A DNA stretch of 26,777 nucleotides from Bacteroidales bacterium (GTDB lineage Bacteria > Bacteroidota > Bacteroidia > Bacteroidales > Muribaculaceae): NCBI GenBank assembly GCA_900769345.1, contig CAAGGJ010000181.1, positions 1-26,777 on the forward strand. Reading direction: 5' to 3'. The translations under genes and the position numbers were made by a program. The notes under the pieces are model-generated. The model made no database searches. It saw nothing but the letters and a program-made list of their open reading frames with translations, and had not been told where the DNA came from. Of the stretch, positions 1-6,293 are shown piece by piece; within the stretch, counting starts at the first letter, position 1, and every line of letters starts with the position of its first letter.

Positions 1-923
1 AGCATTGCGGGGAACACGATGCAGTGGAACACGATGTTGTCCTTGCCGATGAAGTGAATCAGGCGGGTCGACTCGTCCTTCCACCATGTTTCCCATGTGT
101 AGGGCAGCAGTTCCTTGGTGTTGCTGATGTAGCCGATAGGGGCATCAAACCACACATATAGCACTTTGCCCTTGGCGCCTTCTACCGGCACGGGGATACC
201 CCAATCGAGGTCGCGGGTCACGGCGCGTGGCTGCAAACCATTGTCGAGCCAACTCTTGCACTGGCCGTAAACATTGCTGCGCCACTCTTTGTGGTCCTCG
301 AGTATCCACTTTTCGAGCCATTGCTGATAATCGTTGAGTGGCAGATACCAGTGTGTGGTGGGCTTCTTCACCAGCGGATTGCCTGTGAGCTTGTTCTTGG
401 GATTGATGAGTTCGTCGGGCGAGAGTGTGCTTCCGCACTTTTCGCACTGGTCGCCATAAGCGCCTTGTGCATGGCAGCGAGGACATTCGCCTTCAATATT
501 GCGGTCGGTAAGGAATTCGTGAGCTTGTTCGTCGTAATATTGCTCGCTCTCGAGCTTGGTAAACTTGTTGTTGTCGTAGAGTTTGCGGAAAAAGTCGCTT
601 GCCAATTGGCGATGAGTGGCCGATGTGGTGCGCGAATAGATGTCGAACGAGATGCCGAAGCGCTTGAACGAATCCTTAATGAGATTGTGATAGCGGTCTA
701 CTACATCCTGTGGGGTGCAGCCTTCCTTCTTGGCTCGTATGGTTACGGGTACACCGTGCTCATCGCTGCCACCTATCATCAGCACGTCCTCGCCGCGGAG
801 TCGCAAGTAGCGAACATAGATGTCGGCGGGCACATATACGCCTGCCAAGTGGCCGATGTGCACCGGTCCGTTGGCATAGGGCAATGCTGTGGTGACGAGG
901 GTTCTTTTGAATTTCTTGTCCAT
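1..923 (-). CDS. metG: Methionyl-tRNA synthetase, N-terminal part (cut by window edge)
   Basis: Charges tRNA-Met with methionine in the cytoplasm (class I aminoacyl-tRNA synthetase). The first 307 codons are present; the 3' end lies beyond base 1. The protein begins MDKKFKRTLVTTALPYANG. It shows the class I HIGH motif in GPVHIGHLAG near residue 20, the GGSDEHG substrate-binding segment, a four-cysteine zinc knuckle (CPRC and CEKC, around residues 150-165), and the conserved FDAPIGYIS and IHFIGKDNIVFH segments. The KMSKS loop and any C-terminal tRNA-binding domain would lie outside the window. The ATG at 923-921 gives the usual N-terminus. Upstream, TATCTTTG at 980-973 resembles a Bacteroidota -7 element, but no good -33 box stands 19-21 bases from it. 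Confidence 0.97.
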   Translation of the reverse strand, partial: MDKKFKRTLVTTALPYANGPVHIGHLAGVYVPADIYVRYLRLRGEDVLMIGGSDEHGVPVTIRAKKEGCTPQDVVDRYHNLIKDSFKRFGISFDIYSRTTSATHRQLASDFFRKLYDNNKFTKLESEQYYDEQAHEFLTDRNIEGECPRCHAQGAYGDQCEKCGSTLSPDELINPKNKLTGNPLVKKPTTHWYLPLNDYQQWLEKWILEDHKEWRSNVYGQCKSWLDNGLQPRAVTRDLDWGIPVPVEGAKGKVLYVWFDAPIGYISNTKELLPYTWETWWKDESTRLIHFIGKDNIVFHCIVFPAM

Positions 924-972
924 TGCTATGATGTTATTTTTAATTCGGTGTGGATTTTCGAAAAATTTCTTG

Positions 973-980
973 CAAAGATA
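973..980 (-). promoter_or_regulatory. Possible -7 element upstream of metG
   Basis: TATCTTTG on the minus strand matches the Bacteroidota -7 consensus TAnnTTTG, about 50 bases before the metG ATG. No TTTG is seen at the expected distance upstream, so this is only half a promoter. Confidence 0.35.
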
Positions 981-1087
981 ATGTAAATAAATGAAATATA
1001 CGGGTTCTTTGCTCAATAAGTTGGACTTATTCCGCTGTGTTTCTGCCTATATGGCGTATGGCGTCTCGTTGGGTGCTGCATGCCGGG

Positions 1088-1657
1088 TTATAGGCTTTGT
1101 TCGAACTGTCTTATGGTGTGGAGTGCTTCGGGGCTGAAGGCGAATGTGCCGTCGGCGGGAGCTGCCACGGCTCGAAGGGTCTCTACTGCTGCCGGCATGC
1201 CTGTGGTGATGGAGGGATATAGCTCGAGCCTATTGTCATAAGCCACCACCACGGGATTTTCGGTGCCGGCTCGCAGCAAGGCGTTGCTCTGCATCTTTGC
1301 CACCGGGTGGTCGGGGCTCAGAAATTCGGTCACCGAGCGTTTCCAGCCCACCATCCGCACCTCCACCGGGCGAACGCATCGCGCGGGCAATTGCACTTGG
1401 GTGGCGCTGTCGGCTTGTGTGGTGATGGTGGCTGAGCCCAACACATCTTCCACGGGCACCATGTGCAGCGGTGCCGTCTGCAGCAGATGGGCATACCATT
1501 GCCTTATGTGAAGCCATATAGTGGCGTCGAGGTCAATTCCGTCGATGCGCTGCACATCGCAGTCGGTGTTGGGCACGTCGAGGTTGAGGATTTTCTTCCA
1601 AAGGGTGAGTATTTCGCTTTCGCTTAGGCTCAGCATTGTGTTCGGTTTTGTTGCCAT
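1088..1657 (-). CDS. Hypothetical protein, 189 aa, last gene of the AAA+ ATPase unit
   Basis: I do not recognise the family. The 189-residue product has no signal peptide, membrane segment or known motif. The N-terminal third is helical-looking with several Trp residues (LWKKIL, TIWLHIRQWY). The middle is richer in beta-type residues (TQVQLPARCVRPVEVRMVGWKRSV), and the C-terminal part again looks helical. It is the third gene in the same direction after the AAA+ ATPase (2248-4140) and the 138-aa protein (1793-2209), with a 135-base spacer that contains a 10-bp inverted repeat. The start at 1657 is the first ATG; an internal ATG eight codons in (MLSLSESE) is an alternative. It is probably cytoplasmic; the function is unknown. 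Confidence 0.7.
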   Translation of the reverse strand: MATKPNTMLSLSESEILTLWKKILNLDVPNTDCDVQRIDGIDLDATIWLHIRQWYAHLLQTAPLHMVPVEDVLGSATITTQADSATQVQLPARCVRPVEVRMVGWKRSVTEFLSPDHPVAKMQSNALLRAGTENPVVVAYDNRLELYPSITTGMPAAVETLRAVAAPADGTFAFSPEALHTIRQFEQSL

Positions 1658-1696
1658 AGTGGTGTGTGTTTTTATTGTTTTTGTGTTTTTGAGGTT

Positions 1697-1752
1697 CTCG
1701 AGGCGGCATTTACAGCCGTCGGCGCGAAATTAAGGGCTTTTTCCGCCTCGAG
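1697..1752 (-). promoter_or_regulatory. 10-bp inverted repeat in intergenic spacer
   Basis: CTCGAGGCGG (1697-1706) is exactly repeated in inverse as CCGCCTCGAG (1743-1752), with a 36-base interior that contains a smaller GCC/GGC stem. It lies between the 138-aa and 189-aa genes. In minus-strand RNA it would form a GC-rich hairpin. The T-tract downstream on the minus strand is poor, so it looks more like an internal regulatory or processing hairpin than a clean terminator. Confidence 0.5.
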
Positions 1753-1792
1753 TTCATCAATTAGTCCCAACCCCACACCCCTCTATTGCGCT

Positions 1793-2209
1793 TTAGGCAG
1801 CCATATAGCCGCCGCTGCCATAGGTGCGATGTATGCTGTAATCGCATTTTTCATCGAGCAGGCAGTCGATTATTTCGCCGAGGCAATCGCGGGTCTCATC
1901 CAAGTCGGCATTCACCACCTCGCCCCAATGGCTCATGCAGAAGCTTATGTGGCTCGGAAGGCCGAGCAGACCTATGCCAAGGCGCTTGGCAAGGTGGTGT
2001 GCGTGGGCAAACTTCACTTTCACCCATGTGGCGCAATTGTAGCGAGGATCTTCGTAATCGTGGTGAGTGAGGCTGATTATCAGGTCGCCACCGGGTGTTA
2101 GTCCTACGTACACATCGTTGACCATCAGTTGGTCTTCGTCGGAACTCATAATGTGGCTCAATCGGAGCATGTCGTCTGTTTTCGGGCTGTTTTTCGTCTT
2201 TTTATTCAT
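1793..2209 (-). CDS. Hypothetical protein, 138 aa, between the AAA+ ATPase and the 189-aa protein
   Basis: Unrecognised. An open frame continues upstream of 2209 into the AAA+ gene, but that extension reads as the wrong frame of the ATPase. I therefore take the ATG at 2209 (MNKKTKNSPKTDDML), which leaves a 38-base gap after the ATPase stop codon. The product is 138 residues and soluble. It has a lysine-rich start, a beta-rich centre (NDVYVGLTPGGDLIISL), a histidine-rich stretch (FAHAHHLAKRL), and an acidic cysteine-containing C-terminal part ending GSGGYMAA. No catalytic motif is evident. Close linkage to the ATPase suggests a partner or substrate, which is inference. Confidence 0.65.
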   Translation of the reverse strand: MNKKTKNSPKTDDMLRLSHIMSSDEDQLMVNDVYVGLTPGGDLIISLTHHDYEDPRYNCATWVKVKFAHAHHLAKRLGIGLLGLPSHISFCMSHWGEVVNADLDETRDCLGEIIDCLLDEKCDYSIHRTYGSGGYMAA

Positions 2210-2247
2210 TGGTTTCTTTTTCTGTTTTTGCGGTTGATTTTTACTGA

Positions 2248-4140
2248 TTATATGCCATAACCTATGCGGCGTGGTGCGGCAGTAGGTGCAGGGTGGCTTT
2301 GCGGAATGTCGGCGGCGCTGATTTGGGTGAGCGTCTGGTCGTTGAAGGTGGCTTCCTTCATCACTCGCATAGCCATGGCGGGGATTATCTCGGTCTGAAT
2401 GAGATTTATCACGTGGCGGGCGTTGCCGAAGTTGCGATTGCGTTGCTGATAGTCGCATTTCAGCCGTTGCTCGAGTGCCTCGCGAGCATCGGGCGAGAGC
2501 ACATATTGACGGCCGGTGAGGTAGCGTTCGGCTATTTCCATCAACTCCGCTTCGGTGAAGTCGGCGAAGGTGTAGATATTCGATTCTGGGATGCGCGATT
2601 GTAGTCCCGGGTTCATCTCAAACATTCGAGCCATCTCCCGGGGATAACCTGCTAAAATCAGCATCCAGTCGCGATTATCCTCATTGGCGAGTGCCGTGAG
2701 TAGGGTTTCGATAACGAATTTTCCCGGGTCGCGCGGATCGTTGGGCTGATAGAGTTGATAAGCCTCGTCGATAAAGAGTATGCCACCCTGTGCTTCCTCA
2801 ATGGCGGCGAGGGTTTTCTCACTCTCGGAGTGGTAGTTTTGCCCGAGCAGATTGGCTCGTTCGCGCACCACCACATGGCCTCGCGAGAGCACTCCGGCTC
2901 GCTGCAGCATGCTGCCCATAAGTTTTGCCACGGTGGTCTTGCCGGTGCCGGGCGACCCTAAGAACATGGCGTGTAGCGGCGTGGTTAGCGAAGGCAAGCC
3001 GCGGTCGAGGCGCATCCTATTGAAGCGCATAAGTTGCTCATAACCTATAAGTTTATCTTTCACGGTGCTGAGTCCGGTTAGGTGCTCGAGTTGTGCCGTT
3101 AATGTCTCTTCGGGCTCTTCGGCGTCTTCATCTGTATCATTGGCTCCGTCAGGTTCGTCGTCTTGAACTGACGCCGAGTAGAGTTCTTGCGATATGAAGT
3201 TGCTAAGCAGCGTGTCGAAGTCCATCTCATCGGTGTCGCCGGCGCGCTCGTATATTTCTCTTGCGCTCTCTTGGGTGAACTTATCGAGGGGCTTTATCTG
3301 ATTTGTGCCCCACATACCGCTTTTCGGTCCGTCGATGCGAAACACTATTCCGGCTATCACTCGGTTCATGCACATCAATTCGGCATAATAGAAGTCGCTT
3401 GGCGAATAATCCACCGACCCCATCTCTATGCTCACGGCAAACAGGTCGTCGTTGTGGTCGATACATTCGGGCACTGACGCTTCGGTCACTTCCGGACCGG
3501 AATATTCGCTGTAGATGGTGTGCAGTCGCACGTGCAGTTCGGGCAATTTGCTGAGTTCGCCGAGAGTGAAGTTGTGTCGGAGTTCGAAGTAATAATTTGC
3601 GTCGTAGTGGTCGCAATACTCTATGCCGATGTAGCTGATGCTGCTGTCGTCGGTTTTGATTGCGCCGCGAAGCGGGGTGTACCAACTCTCGGGATTGCCC
3701 AGCACGCGGCTGTCGTAGAAGTGCACTGCATCGGAGCCTAACAAGGCTTCTCGAGCTTCATCTATCACCTCCACGCAGTAGATGCGTTCTGCCATCGGCT
3801 CTGCATCGGGCAGAGTGATGTCGAAGGTCTTCATGCACGATGTGCTGCCGCTGCGATGCATAGTCACAGTGACAGTGTCCGAGGCTACCACAGCATCGGT
3901 AGCGGGGTCGATAAGTCGTACGCTGATTTTGCGCCGTGTGCCGGCACATTCGCCCTTAGTGCGGTGTCCGAGTGTAAAGGCGATTCTCGCTATCAAGTGA
4001 GTGATTTCTCCGTCGATAACGAAGTCGTGGCGATTGTCGAACGACATATAGTCGGGGATGATTCCATACTTTTCGATTGTGTCGTGCGACATTGTGCCGA
4101 ATTTCATTTCCATCATATTGATTATAGCTTTTTTTCTCAT
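2248..4140 (-). CDS. CbxX/CfqX (SpoVK)-type AAA+ ATPase with a novel N-terminal region
   Basis: Residues about 350-600 form a CbxX/SpoVK-family AAA+ domain: Walker A GSPGTGKT (395-402), Walker B ILFIDEA (454-460), the segment LILAGY at the sensor-1 position (494-499), an arginine finger in PGLQSRIP (R516), and a sensor-2-like GNARHV (572-577). Relatives remodel protein complexes, for example CbbX on Rubisco and EccA in type VII secretion. Residues 1-320 are not recognised: a beta-rich region with several tyrosine-rich segments (YDANYYFEL, SPSDFYYAEL), followed by an acidic linker at 325-347 that is probably flexible. There is no signal peptide. It heads a minus-strand unit with two unknown proteins and is preceded by a consensus promoter (4523-4553) and a long leader. 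The start at 4140 is the first ATG; Met residues at 9, 10 and 12 are alternatives. The substrate is unknown. Confidence 0.88.
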   Translation of the reverse strand: MRKKAIINMMEMKFGTMSHDTIEKYGIIPDYMSFDNRHDFVIDGEITHLIARIAFTLGHRTKGECAGTRRKISVRLIDPATDAVVASDTVTVTMHRSGSTSCMKTFDITLPDAEPMAERIYCVEVIDEAREALLGSDAVHFYDSRVLGNPESWYTPLRGAIKTDDSSISYIGIEYCDHYDANYYFELRHNFTLGELSKLPELHVRLHTIYSEYSGPEVTEASVPECIDHNDDLFAVSIEMGSVDYSPSDFYYAELMCMNRVIAGIVFRIDGPKSGMWGTNQIKPLDKFTQESAREIYERAGDTDEMDFDTLLSNFISQELYSASVQDDEPDGANDTDEDAEEPEETLTAQLEHLTGLSTVKDKLIGYEQLMRFNRMRLDRGLPSLTTPLHAMFLGSPGTGKTTVAKLMGSMLQRAGVLSRGHVVVRERANLLGQNYHSESEKTLAAIEEAQGGILFIDEAYQLYQPNDPRDPGKFVIETLLTALANEDNRDWMLILAGYPREMARMFEMNPGLQSRIPESNIYTFADFTEAELMEIAERYLTGRQYVLSPDAREALEQRLKCDYQQRNRNFGNARHVINLIQTEIIPAMAMRVMKEATFNDQTLTQISAADIPQSHPAPTAAPRRIGYGI

Positions 4141-4520
4141 AATTTGTTACTGTTGTTTTGTGGGAAGGCGTGACTGCCCTCCCGGTTAAATACACTATTT
4201 TTTTCGTTTCTCTTTTGCTCGGAGCAGCCTCCTCCGAGCGTTGCCAACATGTCAAAGAACTCCCTATCCCGGCTGCCGGGTGTGGCGTGACGAACGGACG
4301 CACCACGGGCTGTCGGGGCATTTCTGCGGTTGAAAAATGTGTTGGTGATGAACCTTTTATGCGCACCTCATCTTCGCGCCGCTTGGTGGAGCGGCACCGC
4401 CGAACTTGCTGTTGAATGGATGAATGTGCTTCATAACTTTAGAAAAATTTTTAGTGCCGGTTTTTTATAACAGTAACCGATTAATGAGATTGCCCATCGG
4501 GGCATTTTCAATCATTGTGG
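4141..4520 (-). promoter_or_regulatory. Long structured 5' leader of the AAA+ operon
   Basis: This roughly 375-base stretch lies between the predicted transcription start (about 4516) and the ATPase ATG, and I see no convincing gene in it. In minus-strand order it contains a CCCGG-ctg-CCGGG hairpin (4280-4268), a BoxA-like GTTCTTTGACA (4260-4250), and an 8-bp perfect hairpin, GCTCGGAG/CTCCGAGC with a 7-base loop (4239-4217). The hairpins lack T-runs, so they are not simple terminators. The layout recalls transcription-antitermination leaders; that reading is inference. Confidence 0.45.
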
Positions 4521-4522
4521 CA

Positions 4523-4553
4523 CAAATCTATAGAGTTTTTTTCAAATTCCAAA
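4523..4553 (-). promoter_or_regulatory. Bacteroidota-type promoter for the AAA+ operon
   Basis: On the minus strand, TTTG (4553-4550), 19 bases, then TAGATTTG (4530-4523) match the -33/-7 consensus of Bacteroidota primary sigma promoters exactly. Transcription would start near 4516. Confidence 0.7.
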
Positions 4554-4721
4554 ATTTTTTGGCAAAAATCGGTCGAAAAATCGTATTTTGCCTGTCATAG
4601 TGCTATATTATTCGCCGATTGCACACTTTTTGTCGCTGTGTGCAATTAATATCGTAAATTAATCAAAAAGAAAATAAAAAACAAAAAAATCACACATATT
4701 GTGAAAATAATGCCAAAAATA

Positions 4722-4753
4722 TTTGCAAATTGAAATATATGTGTATATATTTG
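4722..4753 (+). promoter_or_regulatory. Bacteroidota-type promoter for a small RNA
   Basis: TTTG (4722-4725), 20 bases, then TATATTTG (4746-4753) is a perfect consensus match. No protein gene follows on the plus strand; a terminator stands about 130 bases downstream. Confidence 0.72.
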
Positions 4754-4758
4754 CAGTG

Positions 4759-4913
4759 TCAAATTATTTAGTAGATGCGCCCTACATGGGGGTTAAGTTT
4801 TTACTTTGGTTAGAAAATAGATTGTTTTAGTTTGTTTTAAGTAGTTATTTTAGAAAAGTCTAAGGATTGAAAAACGATGAGAGAGGGTCATAGAGAACTA
4901 TGGTCCTTTTTTA
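4759..4913 (+). ncRNA. Candidate stand-alone small RNA, about 150 nt
   Basis: Bounded by a full promoter (4722-4753) and an intrinsic terminator (4884-4913). No open reading frame of credible length lies between them, and the next gene is on the opposite strand. Local hairpins are visible: a CCC/GGG stem near 4780, AAGT-TTTT-ACTT near 4795-4806, and TTAGA-AAAG-TCTAA near 4850-4863. The middle is strongly T/A-rich. I could not match it to a known family. A 6S-type RNA or a trans-acting regulator are both possible. Confidence 0.6.
4884..4913 (+). terminator. Rho-independent terminator of the small RNA
   Basis: AGGGTCATAG (4884-4893), loop AGAA, CTATGGTCCT (4898-4907): a 10-bp stem including two G-U pairs, followed by a T-rich tail (TTTTTTATTTTG). 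The orientation fits only a plus-strand transcript. Confidence 0.75.
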
Positions 4914-4970
4914 TTTTGTGTCAATAAGGGGTCAGTGGCTTTTTTCCGGCGGGCGATGCGGCAGTATCGT

Positions 4971-5042
4971 CGGACAGGTCAGACAGGTCAGACAGGTCGG
5001 ACAAGTCGGACAGGTAAGACAAGTCAGACATCCCAGACAGGT
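4971..5042. repeat. 9-bp tandem repeat array, eight copies
   Basis: Eight successive 9-base units of the form CRGACARGT (for example CGGACAGGT, CAGACAGGT, CGGACAAGT) with small variations; the sixth to eighth units are the most diverged. The array lies in the spacer between the small-RNA terminator and the 3' end of the phosphodiesterase gene, ending 24 bases from its stop codon. No spacers are present, so it is not a CRISPR. Its role is unknown; it may vary in length by replication slippage. Confidence 0.9.
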
Positions 5043-5065
5043 CCCCTACGAGAATATATTGCCAG

Positions 5066-5827
5066 TTATTTCAGCATCTGCTGCAGGAGTTCGGGCTCGT
5101 TGGTGGTGATAAAGTCGGCGCCGTGGTCGATGCACCATTGTAGATCTTCAGGGGCGTTTACTGTCCAAATGTTTACTTTCAAACCCAGTTCGTGGCATTG
5201 TGTAATCCATTCGGGATGTTCTTTCATCTTGCCTAAGTGATAATCGAGTCCGGCGCAACCCATTGCTTTGAGTTCTTCGGGGGCTATGTCGCCACTCAAA
5301 TAATACACTTCGGTGCCCTTGGGGGCATATTTTATGAAGTTGAGTGTGGCTTCGCGCGAGAATGTGATGTAGGTGGTGCGCTTTTCGAGTCCGTAGCGCT
5401 TTACGAGCTTAATAGCCTTTTTCACAGCCTTTTCTTCTTGCTTTTTGTCGGCATGCGATTTGAGTTCGAGCACCACATTGATGTCGGGGCACGCCTTGCA
5501 CTGCTCGAGATACGATTCGAGCGACGGCAGATATTCGCCGTTGGCGAGGGTCTGCGAGAGCACTTCGTGAGAGTGATTTGTGGCGATTTCGATGCCGTTG
5601 ATGGTGGCGTCGTGATTCACCACGAGCACGCCGTCGGCGGTGCTCCATACGTCAAATTCCGAGCCCCAGCAATGTATCGAATCGGCTTTGATGAGCGAAC
5701 GGATAGAGTTTTGCGCCGCCCCCGGGGCTTTCCAGTAGCCGCGATGTGCCACCACCTTCGATTGCTGGGCCGATGTAGCCATGCTTAAGCACATAACCAC
5801 TGCGAGGAGAATGATTCGTTTCATCAT
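5066..5827 (-). CDS. Secreted glycerophosphodiester phosphodiesterase family protein
   Basis: Hydrolyses glycerophosphodiesters (deacylated phospholipids) to glycerol-3-phosphate and an alcohol, judging by family. It has the GDPD TIM-barrel motifs: VVAHRGYW (H28-R29), the metal-binding SEFDVW (E57, D59), NHDATI (H72-D73), LELKSH, NIWTVN, and a final DFITTNEP. A signal peptide is clear (MMKRIILLAVVMCLSMATSA, residues 1-20, followed by QQ), so it acts in the periplasm or at the cell surface. At 253 residues it is a normal single-domain length. The ATG at 5827 and the next codon, also ATG, are equivalent starts. It has its own promoter (5903-5934), about 70 bases of leader, and no co-transcribed neighbour. 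The exact substrate is not visible from sequence. Confidence 0.93.
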   Translation of the reverse strand: MMKRIILLAVVMCLSMATSAQQSKVVAHRGYWKAPGAAQNSIRSLIKADSIHCWGSEFDVWSTADGVLVVNHDATINGIEIATNHSHEVLSQTLANGEYLPSLESYLEQCKACPDINVVLELKSHADKKQEEKAVKKAIKLVKRYGLEKRTTYITFSREATLNFIKYAPKGTEVYYLSGDIAPEELKAMGCAGLDYHLGKMKEHPEWITQCHELGLKVNIWTVNAPEDLQWCIDHGADFITTNEPELLQQMLK

Positions 5828-5902
5828 GATAATGGATAATTAGAGTTCTTAATGGTAAGTAGCTAAATAGCTTGCGCTGTAATTGTCGCGCTTGCTTTGA
5901 TG

Positions 5903-5934
5903 CAAATTTACACATTATTGCTCGAAATGTCAAT
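5903..5934 (-). promoter_or_regulatory. Promoter of the phosphodiesterase gene
   Basis: On the minus strand, ATTG (5934-5931), 20 bases, then TAAATTTG (5910-5903). The -7 box is perfect and the -33 box has one mismatch to TTTG. Confidence 0.6.
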
Positions 5935-5946
5935 GCTTCGGGGCGT

Positions 5947-5981
5947 AAAAAAAAGACAACCGCAATGGTTGTCTTTTTTTT
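5947..5981 (-). terminator. Terminator of the tRNA operon (symmetrical)
   Basis: An A8 run, GACAACC (5955-5961), 5-base loop, GGTTGTC (5967-5973), then a T8 run. It is symmetrical, so it would terminate on both strands. It lies just downstream of tRNA-Gly on the minus strand, which is its likely client. Confidence 0.85.
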
Positions 5982-5987
5982 ACTTAG

Positions 5988-6060
5988 AGCGGAAGACGAG
6001 GCTCAAACTCGCGACCCTCAGCTTGGAAGGCTGATGCTCTATCAACTGAGCTACTTCCGC
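5988..6060 (-). tRNA. tRNA-Gly (anticodon TCC)
   Basis: A 73-base cloverleaf with acceptor arms GCGGAAG/CTTCCGC, a D-arm with AGCTCAGTTGATAGAGC, an anticodon stem TCAGC/GCTGA around the loop CTTCCAA (anticodon TCC), and the T-arm GAGTTTGAGCCTC. The discriminator base is T and no CCA is encoded. It follows tRNA-Tyr by 10 bases and shares its promoter and terminator. Confidence 0.95.
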
Positions 6061-6070
6061 ATTTTTTGTT

Positions 6071-6156
6071 TGGTGGGTAGTGATGGATTCGAACCACCGA
6101 AGTCGAAAGACAGCAGATTTACAGTCTGCCCCATTTGGCCGCTCTGGAAACTACCC
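6071..6156 (-). tRNA. tRNA-Tyr (anticodon GTA)
   Basis: A class II tRNA with a long variable arm. Acceptor arms are GGGTAGT/ACTACCC, the anticodon stem is GCAGA/TCTGC around loop CTGTAAA (anticodon GTA), and the T-arm contains GGTTCGAATCC. The 3' CCA is encoded (6073-6071). It is the first gene of a two-tRNA unit. Confidence 0.96.
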
Positions 6157-6175
6157 ATTGCCGTTAAAAGCGTTG

Positions 6176-6207
6176 CAAAGTTACGATTATTTTATCGGTT
6201 TTGCAAC
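6176..6207 (-). promoter_or_regulatory. Promoter of the tRNA-Tyr/tRNA-Gly unit
   Basis: On the minus strand, GTTG (6207-6204), 20 bases, then TAACTTTG (6183-6176). Perfect -7 box and one mismatch in -33; the predicted start lies just before the tRNA-Tyr 5' end at 6156. Confidence 0.62.
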
Positions 6208-6216
6208 ACTAAGGTC

Positions 6217-6235
6217 GAAAAAAGTTGGTTTTTTC
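6217..6235 (-). terminator. Weak AT-only hairpin after the flippase gene
   Basis: GAAAAAA (6217-6223), 5-base loop, TTTTTTC (6229-6235). It is placed downstream of the flippase stop codon and could assist termination, but the stem is almost pure A-T. Confidence 0.3.
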
Positions 6236-6293
6236 TCACAAAAATCGTTAATTGATGCCGTAGGCGTGGCTTTTGTGCCTTCATGGCGGGTAT

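Noticed and set aside
291..986. 231-codon open frame on the plus strand
   Set aside because: It lies antisense to metG, whose minus-strand translation is unmistakable; it is a mirror of the codon pattern of that gene.
4158..4415. 85-codon frame on the plus strand with a hydrophobic start
   Set aside because: No promoter or ribosome binding site in that direction, and Cys/Arg-rich composition; the region is better explained as the leader of the minus-strand ATPase operon.
4877..4927. 16-codon frame inside the small RNA
   Set aside because: It runs through the terminator stem and tail, so a complete mRNA would not exist.
4971..5042. Repeat-containing peptide on the plus strand (GQVRQV pattern)
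   Set aside because: The 9-bp period makes any frame look like a repetitive peptide; the frame lies past a terminator and has no start signals.
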